DNA of 24,589 nt from a virus. The notes beneath the pieces are model-generated. The model was not told the origin of the DNA. It worked only from the letters and a program-made list of their open reading frames with translations, and searched no databases. Of the stretch, positions 15,343 to 22,818 are shown in pieces. Where the stretch lies: positions 1-24,589 of IMG/VR virus record IMGVR_UViG_3300027082_000113, one strand, 5' to 3'. Position 1 is the first letter of the stretch. Each line of letters opens with the position of its first letter. Made by a program: the position numbers and the translations under genes.

Positions 15343-15953
15343 TTCTTATCGTCTCCCTGCATGGTGTTGAGCTTTTGCATCTCTTCCTGAATAGCCTGCT
15401 TGATCTCGTTCACGCCGTCCTCGATGATCTGCTGCACTTCCGGGAGAGAATCGCGCTGTATGAGCTTAGGGGCGAGACGAGAGGGGAGAGAGTCAAGGAC
15501 GGACACCAAGGCCCCGATCACTTGCTCGGCCTCGCCGCGCACCTCGCTGACCGGGACATATTGGCCCTTGCGAATGTAGTAATCCAGCTCTTTGAGCAGG
15601 CTGTTGAACGCCTTTTCCTTGGCGCGGGACTTGTTGAATACCCGTTGGGCCTCCTGCACGGCAGGATCGGAGAACTCTGACGCCTGGGGGACCGTATCAT
15701 CCGGGACGCCCTGATCCCCATTCCCGGATGAAGCCTTATCGTGGCCGTTCTTGGCGCCGCTTTTCTGGCGCCGGTTCCACTCACGGGTCCCCTCACGGCC
15801 TACCTCCCCCAATGCCTGAAATTCAGCATACGCCTTCTTTTCGTCAAGTTTACCCTTGCCCGACGTTGACAGTTTGCCTTTTTTGACAAGCTGATTGATG
15901 TATTGGCGAGAATGACCCACCTGTCGAGCGAATTCAGCTTGGGATAATGCCAT
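15339..15953 (-). CDS. Terminase small subunit (Nu1-like)
   Basis: 204 residues. The first 27 residues form a helix-turn-helix (LSQAEFARQVGHSRQYINQLV) fitting the DNA-binding domain of lambda Nu1-type small terminases. A disordered Gly/Asp/Ser-rich linker (about 65-105) follows, then a helical C-terminal domain (VFNKSRAKEKAFNSLLKEL and EVQQIIEDGVNEIKQAIQEE) for assembly and contact with the large subunit. The start has AAAGG five bases upstream. It recognises the packaging start site (cos or pac); I cannot locate that site, which in lambda lies next to Nu1. Confidence 0.85.
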   Translation of the reverse strand: MALSQAEFARQVGHSRQYINQLVKKGKLSTSGKGKLDEKKAYAEFQALGEVGREGTREWNRRQKSGAKNGHDKASSGNGDQGVPDDTVPQASEFSDPAVQEAQRVFNKSRAKEKAFNSLLKELDYYIRKGQYVPVSEVRGEAEQVIGALVSVLDSLPSRLAPKLIQRDSLPEVQQIIEDGVNEIKQAIQEEMQKLNTMQGDDKK

Positions 15954-16038
15954 GTAAACCTTTACGTTGGAATCAAAAAAATCGCTATTGATTGCGGCCG
16001 ACTTGACCCGTATTCGAGAGGGCCTGGCGAAGGACCCG

Positions 16039-16500
16039 TTATGCCTCGCTCTCGCAATAGGCGATGAGCACGTCGAGGACTTCTTTCTGGCCGGTGGCGA
16101 TCACCGCCTTGTTGCCCTGGGCTTGGAGCCACTCCTGCCACTCGATTTGTTCGGCGCTGGCTTTGCCGCCTTCGGCCTTCACCTCGATGTAGAGCGCATG
16201 GTAGCCCCCCTTCGGGACTGGCAGGCAGAAATCGGGGACGCCGCGCTTTACGCCTTCGGCCTTGAGCCGGACGCCGACACGCACATCCCGATCCCCGCCG
16301 TTGGGAATAGCGAACAACCCGGCCAATTCTGGGTAGGCATAGACCAGCCCCTCGTTGACCTCTTTGACTACGGCGCGGACCACCGCACCCTCCTTGTCTT
16401 CTGGAGCGCGACGATCCGCGGGGAGATCGTTCACTCCCAGGACTTCGTTCGCCCTTTTCTCTCCCAAGAGGGTTTTCAGCTCTTGCACGCTCATTCCCAT
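16039..16500 (-). CDS. VRR-NUC domain nuclease
   Basis: 153 residues with a compact PD-(D/E)xK-type VRR-NUC core in the second half: GVPDFCLPVPKGGYHALYIEVKAEGG, written as GVPDFCLPVP (87-96) and ALYIEVKAEGG (102-112). The catalytic Asp90, Glu106 and Lys108 are visible, and Gln118 (SAEQIEW) and a late VIATGQKE strand match the family. In phages this domain cleaves branched DNA such as Holliday junctions and helps resolve replication intermediates before packaging. It lies just upstream of the terminase pair, a usual place for such nucleases. The N-terminal 45 residues are helical and specific to this protein. Confidence 0.9.
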   Translation of the reverse strand: MGMSVQELKTLLGEKRANEVLGVNDLPADRRAPEDKEGAVVRAVVKEVNEGLVYAYPELAGLFAIPNGGDRDVRVGVRLKAEGVKRGVPDFCLPVPKGGYHALYIEVKAEGGKASAEQIEWQEWLQAQGNKAVIATGQKEVLDVLIAYCESEA

Positions 16501-16527
16501 TTCAGACCCCGTGTGTTTGTTTGCGAG

Positions 16528-16560
16528 GGCCGCCCGACCCCCAGGCGGGGGAAAGGGGCC
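16528..16560. repeat. G/C-rich hairpin between dNMP kinase-like and VRR-NUC genes
   Basis: In the 120-base gap a CCCCC/GGGGG stem with a four-base loop (16538-16551) is flanked at distance by GGCC on both sides. No T run follows on the minus strand, so it is not a standard terminator. It may shape the mRNA or be chance in a G/C-rich gap. Confidence 0.25.
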
Positions 16561-16620
16561 GGGAAGGCTCTCAGCTTGCCTGACGGCGCTCTATGGATAC
16601 AAAAGAAACACCCCCTCCCC

Positions 16621-17181
16621 CTATGGAACGATCTGCGCGATCTCACGCGCTACGGCGTGGAGATGCTTATAGCCAAAGCTCGGCCGATACCGGCCATGCC
16701 ATCCCGAGAACTCATCCAGGTCCATTTCGCTGGTATGCATACCTCCCGGAGGGTTGCGATATTCCGGATAGGGCTCGAGACGAAAAAGCCATCCCCCCAT
16801 GTGCAGGATGTATTCCGCTTCCTCCATAAAGCGAATATCGCCTAGAATAAGGGAGTTGGGACGGTTTACCGTGATCCACGAATTCATCTTCTTGACCCAA
16901 TGGTGCGGATCCTGCTTTCGGCAAACATCGGTCCCCCACCACTGGAGAATATGCCGGACCCTCATGCTCCCCAGGGGAAGATCCGAATGAAATATCACCC
17001 GCTCTTTCCCCTCCGCGCTGTAGGCCCATTCCAGAGGAAAACCGAACCGCTCGGAGCAATCTTCCTTGACTGCATCCCCAAAGTCACGCCACGCTTGCGC
17101 CTTCCCCATACGGTAGAGGGTTTCGGAAATAGTGCTCTTGCCTGTGCCGATCTTGCCAGAGATCCCGATAACAATAAACAT
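16621..17181 (-). CDS. P-loop deoxynucleoside monophosphate kinase-like protein
   Basis: With the start at 17181 (AGGAGG five bases before ATG) the protein has 186 residues. The longer frame would overlap the previous gene with a basic unrelated leader. It shows a Walker A motif GKIGTGKS (9-16), a LILGDIRF strand with Asp115 and Arg117, and HTSE at 149-152, a set I recognise from phage dNMP kinases. These phosphorylate dNMPs (in T-phages often modified ones) to supply replication. It follows the accessory ParB/PP-loop block with one gene between. If that block modifies nucleotides, a kinase for modified monophosphates would fit, but this is inference. Other P-loop kinases of dephospho-CoA kinase type are an alternative. 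Confidence 0.72.
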   Translation of the reverse strand: MFIVIGISGKIGTGKSTISETLYRMGKAQAWRDFGDAVKEDCSERFGFPLEWAYSAEGKERVIFHSDLPLGSMRVRHILQWWGTDVCRKQDPHHWVKKMNSWITVNRPNSLILGDIRFMEEAEYILHMGGWLFRLEPYPEYRNPPGGMHTSEMDLDEFSGWHGRYRPSFGYKHLHAVAREIAQIVP

Positions 17182-17194
17182 CGTCCCCTCCTTT

Positions 17195-17680
17195 TCAAAT
17201 ATCCTCGAGAGCAGACACAAGCGTCTGCGCGGCCCTTTCGCCCGCATCCATGCTATCCTCGGCCGTCAGTTCAGGGTCCATGCTTTCATAGAGCTTCTGC
17301 AGCGCCCCGAGCATATGCGCCCAGAGGTGTTGCGTCTTACTCGACACTTTCGCGAATTTATCAAAGGTAGCGAGCAGGATCGCATTAACGTATTCCCGCC
17401 CATCGAGTTCTTCACCGGGCCACGCATCTATCACCGCCCGCTGAGCGGCCTGAACCTCCCGCTTGTAGCGCTCATATTCCTTCTTACTCTCGAATACGGG
17501 GCCGCCGTCCCTGTTCAGGAGGACGATCTCCCCCTTTATGCGCTGCGAGAGGTCGGACAGTTCCCAAAGGACTTGGCCGATCTCTACGTTATCCGGGTTG
17601 GCGTCCTTCTCCGCGTCAATGATTCCCTCGATAAGATCCAGGGCGATCAATTGCCTCCTTACCGCTCGCGAATAGCCCAT
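17195..17680 (-). CDS. Unknown helical protein
   Basis: 161 residues, predicted soluble and mainly helical. I do not recognise a family. The N terminus (MGYSRAVRRQLIALDLIEGIIDAEKDANP) and middle (SQRIKGEIVLLNRDGGPVF) have no catalytic pattern I can name; LATFDKFAKVSSKTQHLW and MLGALQKLYESMDPE are typical amphipathic helices. It begins 17 bases after the IbrB-like gene with a G-rich ribosome site (AAAGGGG) and ends 13 bases before the kinase gene, so it is in the same transcription unit. It could belong to the ParB/PP-loop block or to DNA metabolism. Confidence 0.7.
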   Translation of the reverse strand: MGYSRAVRRQLIALDLIEGIIDAEKDANPDNVEIGQVLWELSDLSQRIKGEIVLLNRDGGPVFESKKEYERYKREVQAAQRAVIDAWPGEELDGREYVNAILLATFDKFAKVSSKTQHLWAHMLGALQKLYESMDPELTAEDSMDAGERAAQTLVSALEDI

Positions 17681-17697
17681 GCCCCATCCCCTTTATA

Positions 17698-18222
17698 TCA
17701 GTTTTTCACCTGCGAATACGTCTCGGCCTTGTTATACCGCTTATCCGGGGCCATCATCTCCAGGAAGTCCTCGCGGGAGAAGTCGGACAGCCGGAACACC
17801 TCCTCAACGCGCATGCCGAGCTGCTTGCCCACCTCATCAACGGTCTTGCCCTGATCGAGTAGACGCTTCACGATATCTTTCATAGGCCCGAGCTGATGCA
17901 CACCCCTGGCCCGATTATGGGTGATCGTTCCATACATATCCCCGGCCTCTTCCTCATGCTGCACGACCACCACGGGGACCTTCCCCCCGAGCATGGAGTA
18001 AAGCGGCTCCTGGAAGGCCACGGTCCAGCGGTGGAACCCGTCGATGATGGTATAGTCGGGCCGGACCACGATGGGCAGGGTCCAGCCGTTGGTGAGGATG
18101 GACTGCTTCAAGAGCTCCAGGCTTTGCGAGTCCACCCGGTTCGGGTTGTAGTCATTGGCCCGGAGCTGCCCGTGATCTATCCAGTGCAGGCTCCGCAGAG
18201 GCGTATCAAGTTCTTGGCTCAT
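17698..18222 (-). CDS. ibrB: ParB-like nuclease-domain protein, IbrB-like
   Basis: The start at 18222 has AGGAG seven bases upstream and lies ten bases after the IbrA-like stop; the longer frame adds 42 residues read across that gene. The protein is 174 residues. It has the ParB/sulfiredoxin fold pattern: DYNPNRV (24-30), LPIVVRPDYTIIDGFHRWTVA (49-69, split at the conserved G-F-H-R), and THNRARGVHQLGPM (101-114). The 'HNRARG.H' stretch is typical of IbrB-type proteins. A C-terminal helical region (EVGKQLGMRVEEVFRL) may be a small HTH. In E. coli, IbrA and IbrB act together to activate eib surface-protein genes; the chemistry is not known. Here the pair is adjacent in the same order. Confidence 0.82.
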   Translation of the reverse strand: MSQELDTPLRSLHWIDHGQLRANDYNPNRVDSQSLELLKQSILTNGWTLPIVVRPDYTIIDGFHRWTVAFQEPLYSMLGGKVPVVVVQHEEEAGDMYGTITHNRARGVHQLGPMKDIVKRLLDQGKTVDEVGKQLGMRVEEVFRLSDFSREDFLEMMAPDKRYNKAETYSQVKN

Positions 18223-18232
18223 CGCTTGGCTC

Positions 18233-19357
18233 CTACTTTTCCCGGCCTCGATCGGCCAGTTTGGAATACATGACCCGCAGGCTCCTTTGCTTCGGATCCC
18301 CGCCCACAAGAGCCCCGTATATCTCGCGCCACTCCCTATGCGTCGCAAGGTGGCCGAGCTTAAAGACGAGCTTCTTATAGGTCCGGGCCACCTTCTGACT
18401 GTTCTTGGTATTGAAGTGCGCGGGGATATCGGAGAGCATCGAGAGGACCTTGGCTCGATAGTCAGTATGATCCTCTTCCCCCTGCTCCCGCTTCTGCTTG
18501 CCCGCCCGGCGGAACATCTCAGTGTTCCAGTAAAGGGCCGCCAAGTAGGCGTTCGGCTCCCGCCGGGTGATGCGCTCCATGAGATCGGGATAGAACTCCT
18601 GGAGATTCACCAGGGACTTCGCCGTATCGACGGAGAAGAATTGGCTGATCCGAAGCTGCGGCCGACTGCACCCTATCTGCCAGAGGTAGAGATATTCCAC
18701 CGGAAAATCGAGCCCGCGCTCCCGAATAAAGAGCCACACGTCATTGTCGGTCCAATCATAGATGGGCTTGACCATCCTATCGCCCTTGGATTTGGAGAAG
18801 GAGATGAGCCGCTGCATGGACTCCGTGACCCGTACGCCCACGACATTCGGATATCCCTTGGTCAGGCGCAGGAGAAACTCCTGATAAGAGTCCTTCACCG
18901 GGCGATGCAGGGGATGGTAGGTATAGGCCACGGAGGGCATGGGCCGCACCCACACATCCCGCTTGTGCCGATCCCAACAGATGAACGTCTCCTCCTCGGA
19001 GAGGAAGTTGAAGCAGTTGAAGTGCTTCACCTCCAAACAGAGCCACCAGAATTGCGCCCCCTGCATGAGGAACGTCTTCCTCCAGGAATCAACGATCCGC
19101 TCCACATCGGGGAAGATGGCCTCCTCGTCCACGAACATCACGATCAGTTGCCGGGGGTCGATACGCCCGGCCTGGATGAGCTCCAAAATGACCTGGGCAA
19201 GACAGATGCTGTCCTTGCCCCCGGAGAAGGAGACGAACACCGGGAGGCCATGCGCGAAGGCGTTTTCGACCCGCTTCTTCGCGGCGGAAACCACGTCATA
19301 CTTCTTCGACTTCTGCCGGATTATCCGTCCCATACCCATTCTCCGCAGTGAGGGCAT
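18233..19357 (-). CDS. ibrA: PAPS-reductase-family PP-loop protein, IbrA-like (DUF3440-like)
   Basis: 374 residues from 19357; a start at 19333 (366 residues) has a better ribosome site (GGAG seven bases upstream) and may be the real one. The PP-loop SGGKDS (45-50) binds ATP. Further family signs are FVDEEAIFPD (75-84), HFNCFNFLSEEE (112-123), ICWDRHKRDVWVRPMP (126-141), VVGVRVTES (172-180) and KPIYDWTDNDVW (197-208), which together match IbrA/DUF3440 proteins. The C-terminal domain (about 260-370) is helical. It lacks the ECGLH motif of true PAPS reductases, so reduction of PAPS is unlikely; adenylation or ATP-pyrophosphatase chemistry is expected. It overlaps the second CPxC ParB gene by 37 bases and precedes the IbrB-like gene. 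Confidence 0.85.
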   Translation of the reverse strand: MPSLRRMGMGRIIRQKSKKYDVVSAAKKRVENAFAHGLPVFVSFSGGKDSICLAQVILELIQAGRIDPRQLIVMFVDEEAIFPDVERIVDSWRKTFLMQGAQFWWLCLEVKHFNCFNFLSEEETFICWDRHKRDVWVRPMPSVAYTYHPLHRPVKDSYQEFLLRLTKGYPNVVGVRVTESMQRLISFSKSKGDRMVKPIYDWTDNDVWLFIRERGLDFPVEYLYLWQIGCSRPQLRISQFFSVDTAKSLVNLQEFYPDLMERITRREPNAYLAALYWNTEMFRRAGKQKREQGEEDHTDYRAKVLSMLSDIPAHFNTKNSQKVARTYKKLVFKLGHLATHREWREIYGALVGGDPKQRSLRVMYSKLADRGREK

Positions 19358-19887
19358 TGCACCTGACGGGCCGCCGGGGGCGCCTGCTCGGAGGGAGCAG
19401 AGGGCGGCGTGGGCATGGACTCCGTAAAGTCGCCGCCACCACCGCCCCCCGAGGGGGGATCGCTCGGGGCGCCATACCCTTCAATTCGGGCGTCGATGTC
19501 CTCATCGGAGGCAACGAGGTTGCTAATCGTCTCCTCATCGAATCCGGGGACGTCCGTATCCGGCATCTCGGAGAGGAACCGCACCACGGCGTCCGCATCG
19601 TCCACCCCCAGATCGAACATTCGGTTGTCCACGACCATGAGCTTTTTCTTTTCCGCCTCGGACAGACCCCGCTTCACGATAGCGTAGGCCTCACTCCACT
19701 TGAGGCGCTGCATGGCCGTGACCATCCCCGCGCCCACTAGGATCAGGCCATTTTCGTCCACGACAACAGGGCGAGTCTGCCCGAAGGTCTGCAGGCCCCG
19801 CGCCAGTTCTTCCATCTGCTTTTCGGGATGCTGCCGCACGTTACGTTCCGGGAAGGACAGGGATTCAATACTCACCTTTTCGTTCAT
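19321..19887 (-). CDS. ParB-like protein with C-terminal CPxC (second of a tandem pair)
   Basis: 188 residues. The ParB N-terminal domain (1-125) shows NVRQHPEKQMEELARGL (16-32), FGQTRPVVVDENG (35-47), VGAGMVTAMQRLKWSEA (51-67) and LMVVDNRMFDLG (83-94). The usual GERR of ParB is replaced by GAGM. After a Ser/Pro/Gly linker (about 140-174) the protein ends in QCPHCGEWVWDG with Cys178 and Cys181. It begins one base after the first copy with GGAGG six bases before ATG and is clearly its paralogue. Such domains are found in phages next to modification enzymes; here the neighbours are PP-loop proteins. The CPxC could bind metal as a dimer or carry sulfur. Confidence 0.85.
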   Translation of the reverse strand: MNEKVSIESLSFPERNVRQHPEKQMEELARGLQTFGQTRPVVVDENGLILVGAGMVTAMQRLKWSEAYAIVKRGLSEAEKKKLMVVDNRMFDLGVDDADAVVRFLSEMPDTDVPGFDEETISNLVASDEDIDARIEGYGAPSDPPSGGGGGGDFTESMPTPPSAPSEQAPPAARQVQCPHCGEWVWDG

Positions 19888-19888
19888 G

Positions 19889-20542
19889 CTATTCCTCCAT
19901 CTCGATCATTCCGTAGCAGTTAGGACACTGGATCCGGCGCCCATACGGTCCGCCATCATCACTACCGCCGCCGGGGGGCTCGCCCCCTCCCCCGGTAGAG
20001 GACGAGGAGGCCACTGATTGAGGCTCTCCGGACGCTGTGTCGTTTCCGGACGGCTCCCCCGGAGCGGAGGACGCGGACGGCTCCCCGAAGGGTTCATGGC
20101 CGCCCTGAGAGGCATTCTGGCCCGCTTCGCTACCTTCGGGGGCCTCCCCGTCCACCATCGCCTCCAGCATATCCATCTCAAAGCCGGGGATATCGTAGTC
20201 CGCGGACTCCCGGAGGATCTGCTCCAAAACCTCAAGCTGCGCATCGAAGTCCGTCGCCCCCAGGCTGGACATGCGGTTGTCGGAGAGCATGAGCTTGCGC
20301 TTCTGGGCCTCGGTGAGGCCCCGGTAAACGTAGACCTCGGCCTCGCTCCAATCCAAGCGGACCATCGCCATCACCATACCGTTGCCGATGAGGACCGTGT
20401 AGTTCTCGTCCACCACGGCGGGGCGAATCTGGCCGAACTGCTCCAGGGCGCGGGCCATCTCCTGCACCTGTTTCTCCGGATGGGAGCGGACGTTCTGCTC
20501 GGGATACCGCAGATCAGACAGCGGAACCGTGCTCGTTTCCAT
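19889..20542 (-). CDS. ParB-like protein with C-terminal CPxC (first of a tandem pair)
   Basis: 217 residues. The ParB-like domain (about 1-130) has QNVRSHPEKQVQEMARAL (16-33), FGQIRPAVVDENY (36-48), IGNGMVMAMVRLDWSEA (52-68) and LMLSDNRMSSLGATDFD (84-100), matching the next gene nearly motif by motif. GNGM replaces the usual GERR. A long Gly/Ser/Glu/Pro linker (about 132-203) leads to IQCPNCYGMIEMEE with Cys206 and Cys209. The start is set by AGGAGGT six bases upstream and overlaps the second PAPS-reductase-like gene by 29 bases. The two copies may form a heterodimer in which the two CPxC pairs make one zinc site; this is inference. Confidence 0.86.
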   Translation of the reverse strand: METSTVPLSDLRYPEQNVRSHPEKQVQEMARALEQFGQIRPAVVDENYTVLIGNGMVMAMVRLDWSEAEVYVYRGLTEAQKRKLMLSDNRMSSLGATDFDAQLEVLEQILRESADYDIPGFEMDMLEAMVDGEAPEGSEAGQNASQGGHEPFGEPSASSAPGEPSGNDTASGEPQSVASSSSTGGGGEPPGGGSDDGGPYGRRIQCPNCYGMIEMEE

Positions 20543-21320
20543 ATAGCCACCTCCTTGCAGGGCTGAATTGTTCCGCAGCTCGCGGAATTACAGAGGAATC
20601 TATCGAATGGACCTCCCGGAACCCCTCATCCCAGGACTTGCAATGCTGCCTCGCGGGCCAGACGTGCGTCCCGCACTGATACCCCTTGGGCCAGGAATAA
20701 ATAGGCGGGATCGAGGTGAAATAATAGAACATCGCGGCCAGGACATGACCGTGGTCCCAATCCGCGAGAGGGGAATACCGCAGGACACCCCGTGAGGAGT
20801 AATAGTTGCCCTTGCCCCCGATGTAATTGCCATCGGCCCGGCGTCTGCCCAGGATCAGCACATCGAGATCCTGGGCGAGGAAGTAGCGCTCCTGGGCTTT
20901 ATGCTGGATCTTCTTGAACCAAAGGGCGGCGATCTTAGCATCGCGGGGAAAGAGCATCCCCGGATTCTTTTCAAGCCAGGGCAGATCAAGGCCGGATTCG
21001 AGGATGGTCAGATTGCGGGGGCCGTTCTCCTGCGCCCAGGAGAGGAACTCCGGGAACTCCAGCTCCTTCGCTGTAGCCATCAGGCAATCCGTGGCCCCGG
21101 CCGCCTCGCACACCACCTGGAGCGCAAGGCTATCCTTGCCCCCGGACCACGCGAAGGCCGCCCGTTTCCCCTGGCAAAAAGCCCGGATCTTCTCCGCGGT
21201 CTTCGCCACCATATCGTCCATCTGGGCGCGGGAGACGTATTTCTCGATATACCGGGCCAGGAACTCCCACCGTTCCTGCACCATAGATTGCTTCTTGGCT
21301 TTAGCGATTTGAGCAAGCAT
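20514..21320 (-). CDS. PAPS-reductase-family PP-loop protein (divergent)
   Basis: 268 residues. The start at 21320 has GGGAG eight bases upstream and overlaps the transporter's end by 20 bases. The PP-loop SGGKDS is at 59-64, preceded by a helical N-terminal extension. Later motifs are ATAKELEFPEFL (82-93), LDVLILGRRRADGN (152-165) and YSPLADWDHGHVLAAMFY (182-199), the equivalent of the 'P...W...DVW' region of sulfonucleotide reductases. A QCGTH sequence lies at 215-219, reminiscent of, but not identical in position or sequence to, the catalytic ECGLH. It is followed by WPARQHCKSWDEG. The substrate is unknown; adenylation by ATP is the shared chemistry of the fold. It sits between the transporter and the first ParB gene. 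Confidence 0.83.
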   Translation of the reverse strand: MLAQIAKAKKQSMVQERWEFLARYIEKYVSRAQMDDMVAKTAEKIRAFCQGKRAAFAWSGGKDSLALQVVCEAAGATDCLMATAKELEFPEFLSWAQENGPRNLTILESGLDLPWLEKNPGMLFPRDAKIAALWFKKIQHKAQERYFLAQDLDVLILGRRRADGNYIGGKGNYYSSRGVLRYSPLADWDHGHVLAAMFYYFTSIPPIYSWPKGYQCGTHVWPARQHCKSWDEGFREVHSIDSSVIPRAAEQFSPARRWLYGNEHGSAV

Positions 21321-22689
21321 AGACCACGCTCCCGGAGATCAGGACAGTGAGCAGGGAACCCGCCACGATGAACGCGGTATGATCCCCGAAATTGCCGTAT
21401 GCGAAAATAGGGAGGCCGATCAGGATTGACCCGATGATCCCGTAGAACATCGCCGGCTCGGAAATATCTTCATCGCGCCGGCTGAGAAGCGTCTGCACGG
21501 TAGGCAGTAGCGTCGAGGCCCGGAGGGTCCCGTAAAACAAGAACAGATACACGATTTCCATGCCGGGAATGCTTGCGATAAGCACGGCGGCGAGCGCCAC
21601 CAGGAGCATACCGGCCCGCGCCACATGAACGGAACTCACATTCCAGCGCAGACGGTCCTCGATATCAGCCCCGGCCATAGACGACACCGCGCACAGGCAG
21701 GAATCCAGGGTGGAGATGAGCCCGCACAGGAGCATGAAGGCGAAGGGCAGGACCGTCCAGGCCGGGAGCACTTCCGCGACAGCCTGGAGGTTGATGGTCT
21801 GGGAGTCGCCGGTGGAAAGTCCCATACCGGCGGCCAGGAACCCGAGGAGGGAGAGCAACAGGGGGATAAGGCCAAAGATAAGCGCCCCTGCGATAAAGGC
21901 CCGCCGAACCACGCTCACCTGAGCGGCCTGGGCTCGTTGCCAGAAGGATTGGTCCCCGAAGGGACCGGAAAGAAGGCCGATGGTGGTTGCCAGCCCGAAG
22001 GAGAGAAAGACCTCCAGGCCGTAGGCATCAAACGGGTTGCCATAGTTGCCGGACACGCCGCCCAGACCATCGGCCACCACGGACAGACCGCCCCCGGCCG
22101 ACACGGCCCAGGGGATAAAGATTCCGCCGACCAAAAAGATGATAAGGGCCTGGAGGTGGTCCGTGACCACTGAGGACTTGAGCCCCGCCCATAGCGAGTA
22201 TGAGAGAGCAATGGCAGACATTGAGATGATGATGGGTAGAAAAGAAAGGCCGGTAATGTTGGAGAAGATAAGCCCGCCCGCCAAAAGCTGGACCGCAAAA
22301 GCGCAGATGGACAGGCCGATCATCTGGAAAAGATAAAGCCCTTGAACGCGCCCGCTATGAACGCGCCCCATGAACTCGGGGAGGGTGTAGCCATCGGGCA
22401 TCCTGGCCCGGAGGCGGACGGCGAATTCCGAGAAGATGATCAGGCAAAGGACGTTAGGGACCACAAACCAGAGCAGTCCCACAATGCCCTTGTCGTAGGC
22501 CATCTGGGAGGAGACGAACAGGGCAGGAGCCCAGGTCCAGGTCGCGGCAATAGAGAATGCGGTTTGCCACATCCCGAGCTCCCGGTTCGCCACCAGGAAT
22601 CCTTCTTTGCCCTGGACGCCCTTGGAGTAGAGCACAGATAACCCGAACATGATCCCGAAAAAAGCGATGAGCATGAGAATACCAGACAT
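21301..22689 (-). CDS. Sodium:solute symporter (SSS family) in a phage accessory block
   Basis: 462 residues, hydrophobic throughout, with about twelve to thirteen membrane segments. Family signs are YSLWAGLKSSVVTDHLQ (164-180, the SSS signature region), GDQSFWQRAQAA (245-256), and LISTLDSCLCAVSSM (324-338), where Ser/Thr residues of the second sodium site are expected. It is a bit shorter than many SSS proteins (about 500 or more). AGGAGGT lies three to nine bases before the ATG. It would import a small solute with sodium across the inner membrane; the substrate (sugars, amino acids, urea and others in this family) cannot be told. It is flanked by phage-type genes on the same strand and overlaps the second PAPS-reductase-like gene, so it is part of the same unit. 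Confidence 0.9.
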   Translation of the reverse strand: MSGILMLIAFFGIMFGLSVLYSKGVQGKEGFLVANRELGMWQTAFSIAATWTWAPALFVSSQMAYDKGIVGLLWFVVPNVLCLIIFSEFAVRLRARMPDGYTLPEFMGRVHSGRVQGLYLFQMIGLSICAFAVQLLAGGLIFSNITGLSFLPIIISMSAIALSYSLWAGLKSSVVTDHLQALIIFLVGGIFIPWAVSAGGGLSVVADGLGGVSGNYGNPFDAYGLEVFLSFGLATTIGLLSGPFGDQSFWQRAQAAQVSVVRRAFIAGALIFGLIPLLLSLLGFLAAGMGLSTGDSQTINLQAVAEVLPAWTVLPFAFMLLCGLISTLDSCLCAVSSMAGADIEDRLRWNVSSVHVARAGMLLVALAAVLIASIPGMEIVYLFLFYGTLRASTLLPTVQTLLSRRDEDISEPAMFYGIIGSILIGLPIFAYGNFGDHTAFIVAGSLLTVLISGSVVYACSNR

Positions 22690-22786
22690 GAGACCTCCTT
22701 TACGTTGACAGAATACGAGCGTTCTGAAACCATACGTTTATACCCATCCTCCTTATGGCGTCGAGGCTCCATCCTTCTCGCCTCCG

Positions 22787-22816
22787 GCCCCCCGGACGTT
22801 CCGGGGGGCTTTTTTT
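22787..22816 (+). terminator. Rho-independent terminator facing rightward
   Basis: GCCCCCCGGA at 22787-22796 and TCCGGGGGGC at 22800-22809 form a perfect ten-base stem with a three-base loop, followed by seven T residues at 22810-22816. The T run is on the plus strand, so it would stop rightward transcription, although all genes here are read leftward. On the minus strand only an A run precedes the stem, so it may act poorly for the operon itself. It lies between the unknown gene (ending 22819) and the transporter gene. Confidence 0.75.
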
Positions 22817-22818
22817 GT

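Noticed and set aside
18287-19351. Plus-strand frame (354 codons) opposite the IbrA-like gene
   Set aside because: It mirrors a well-supported gene in G/C-rich DNA and its His/Leu/Gly/Asp-rich translation has no family signs.
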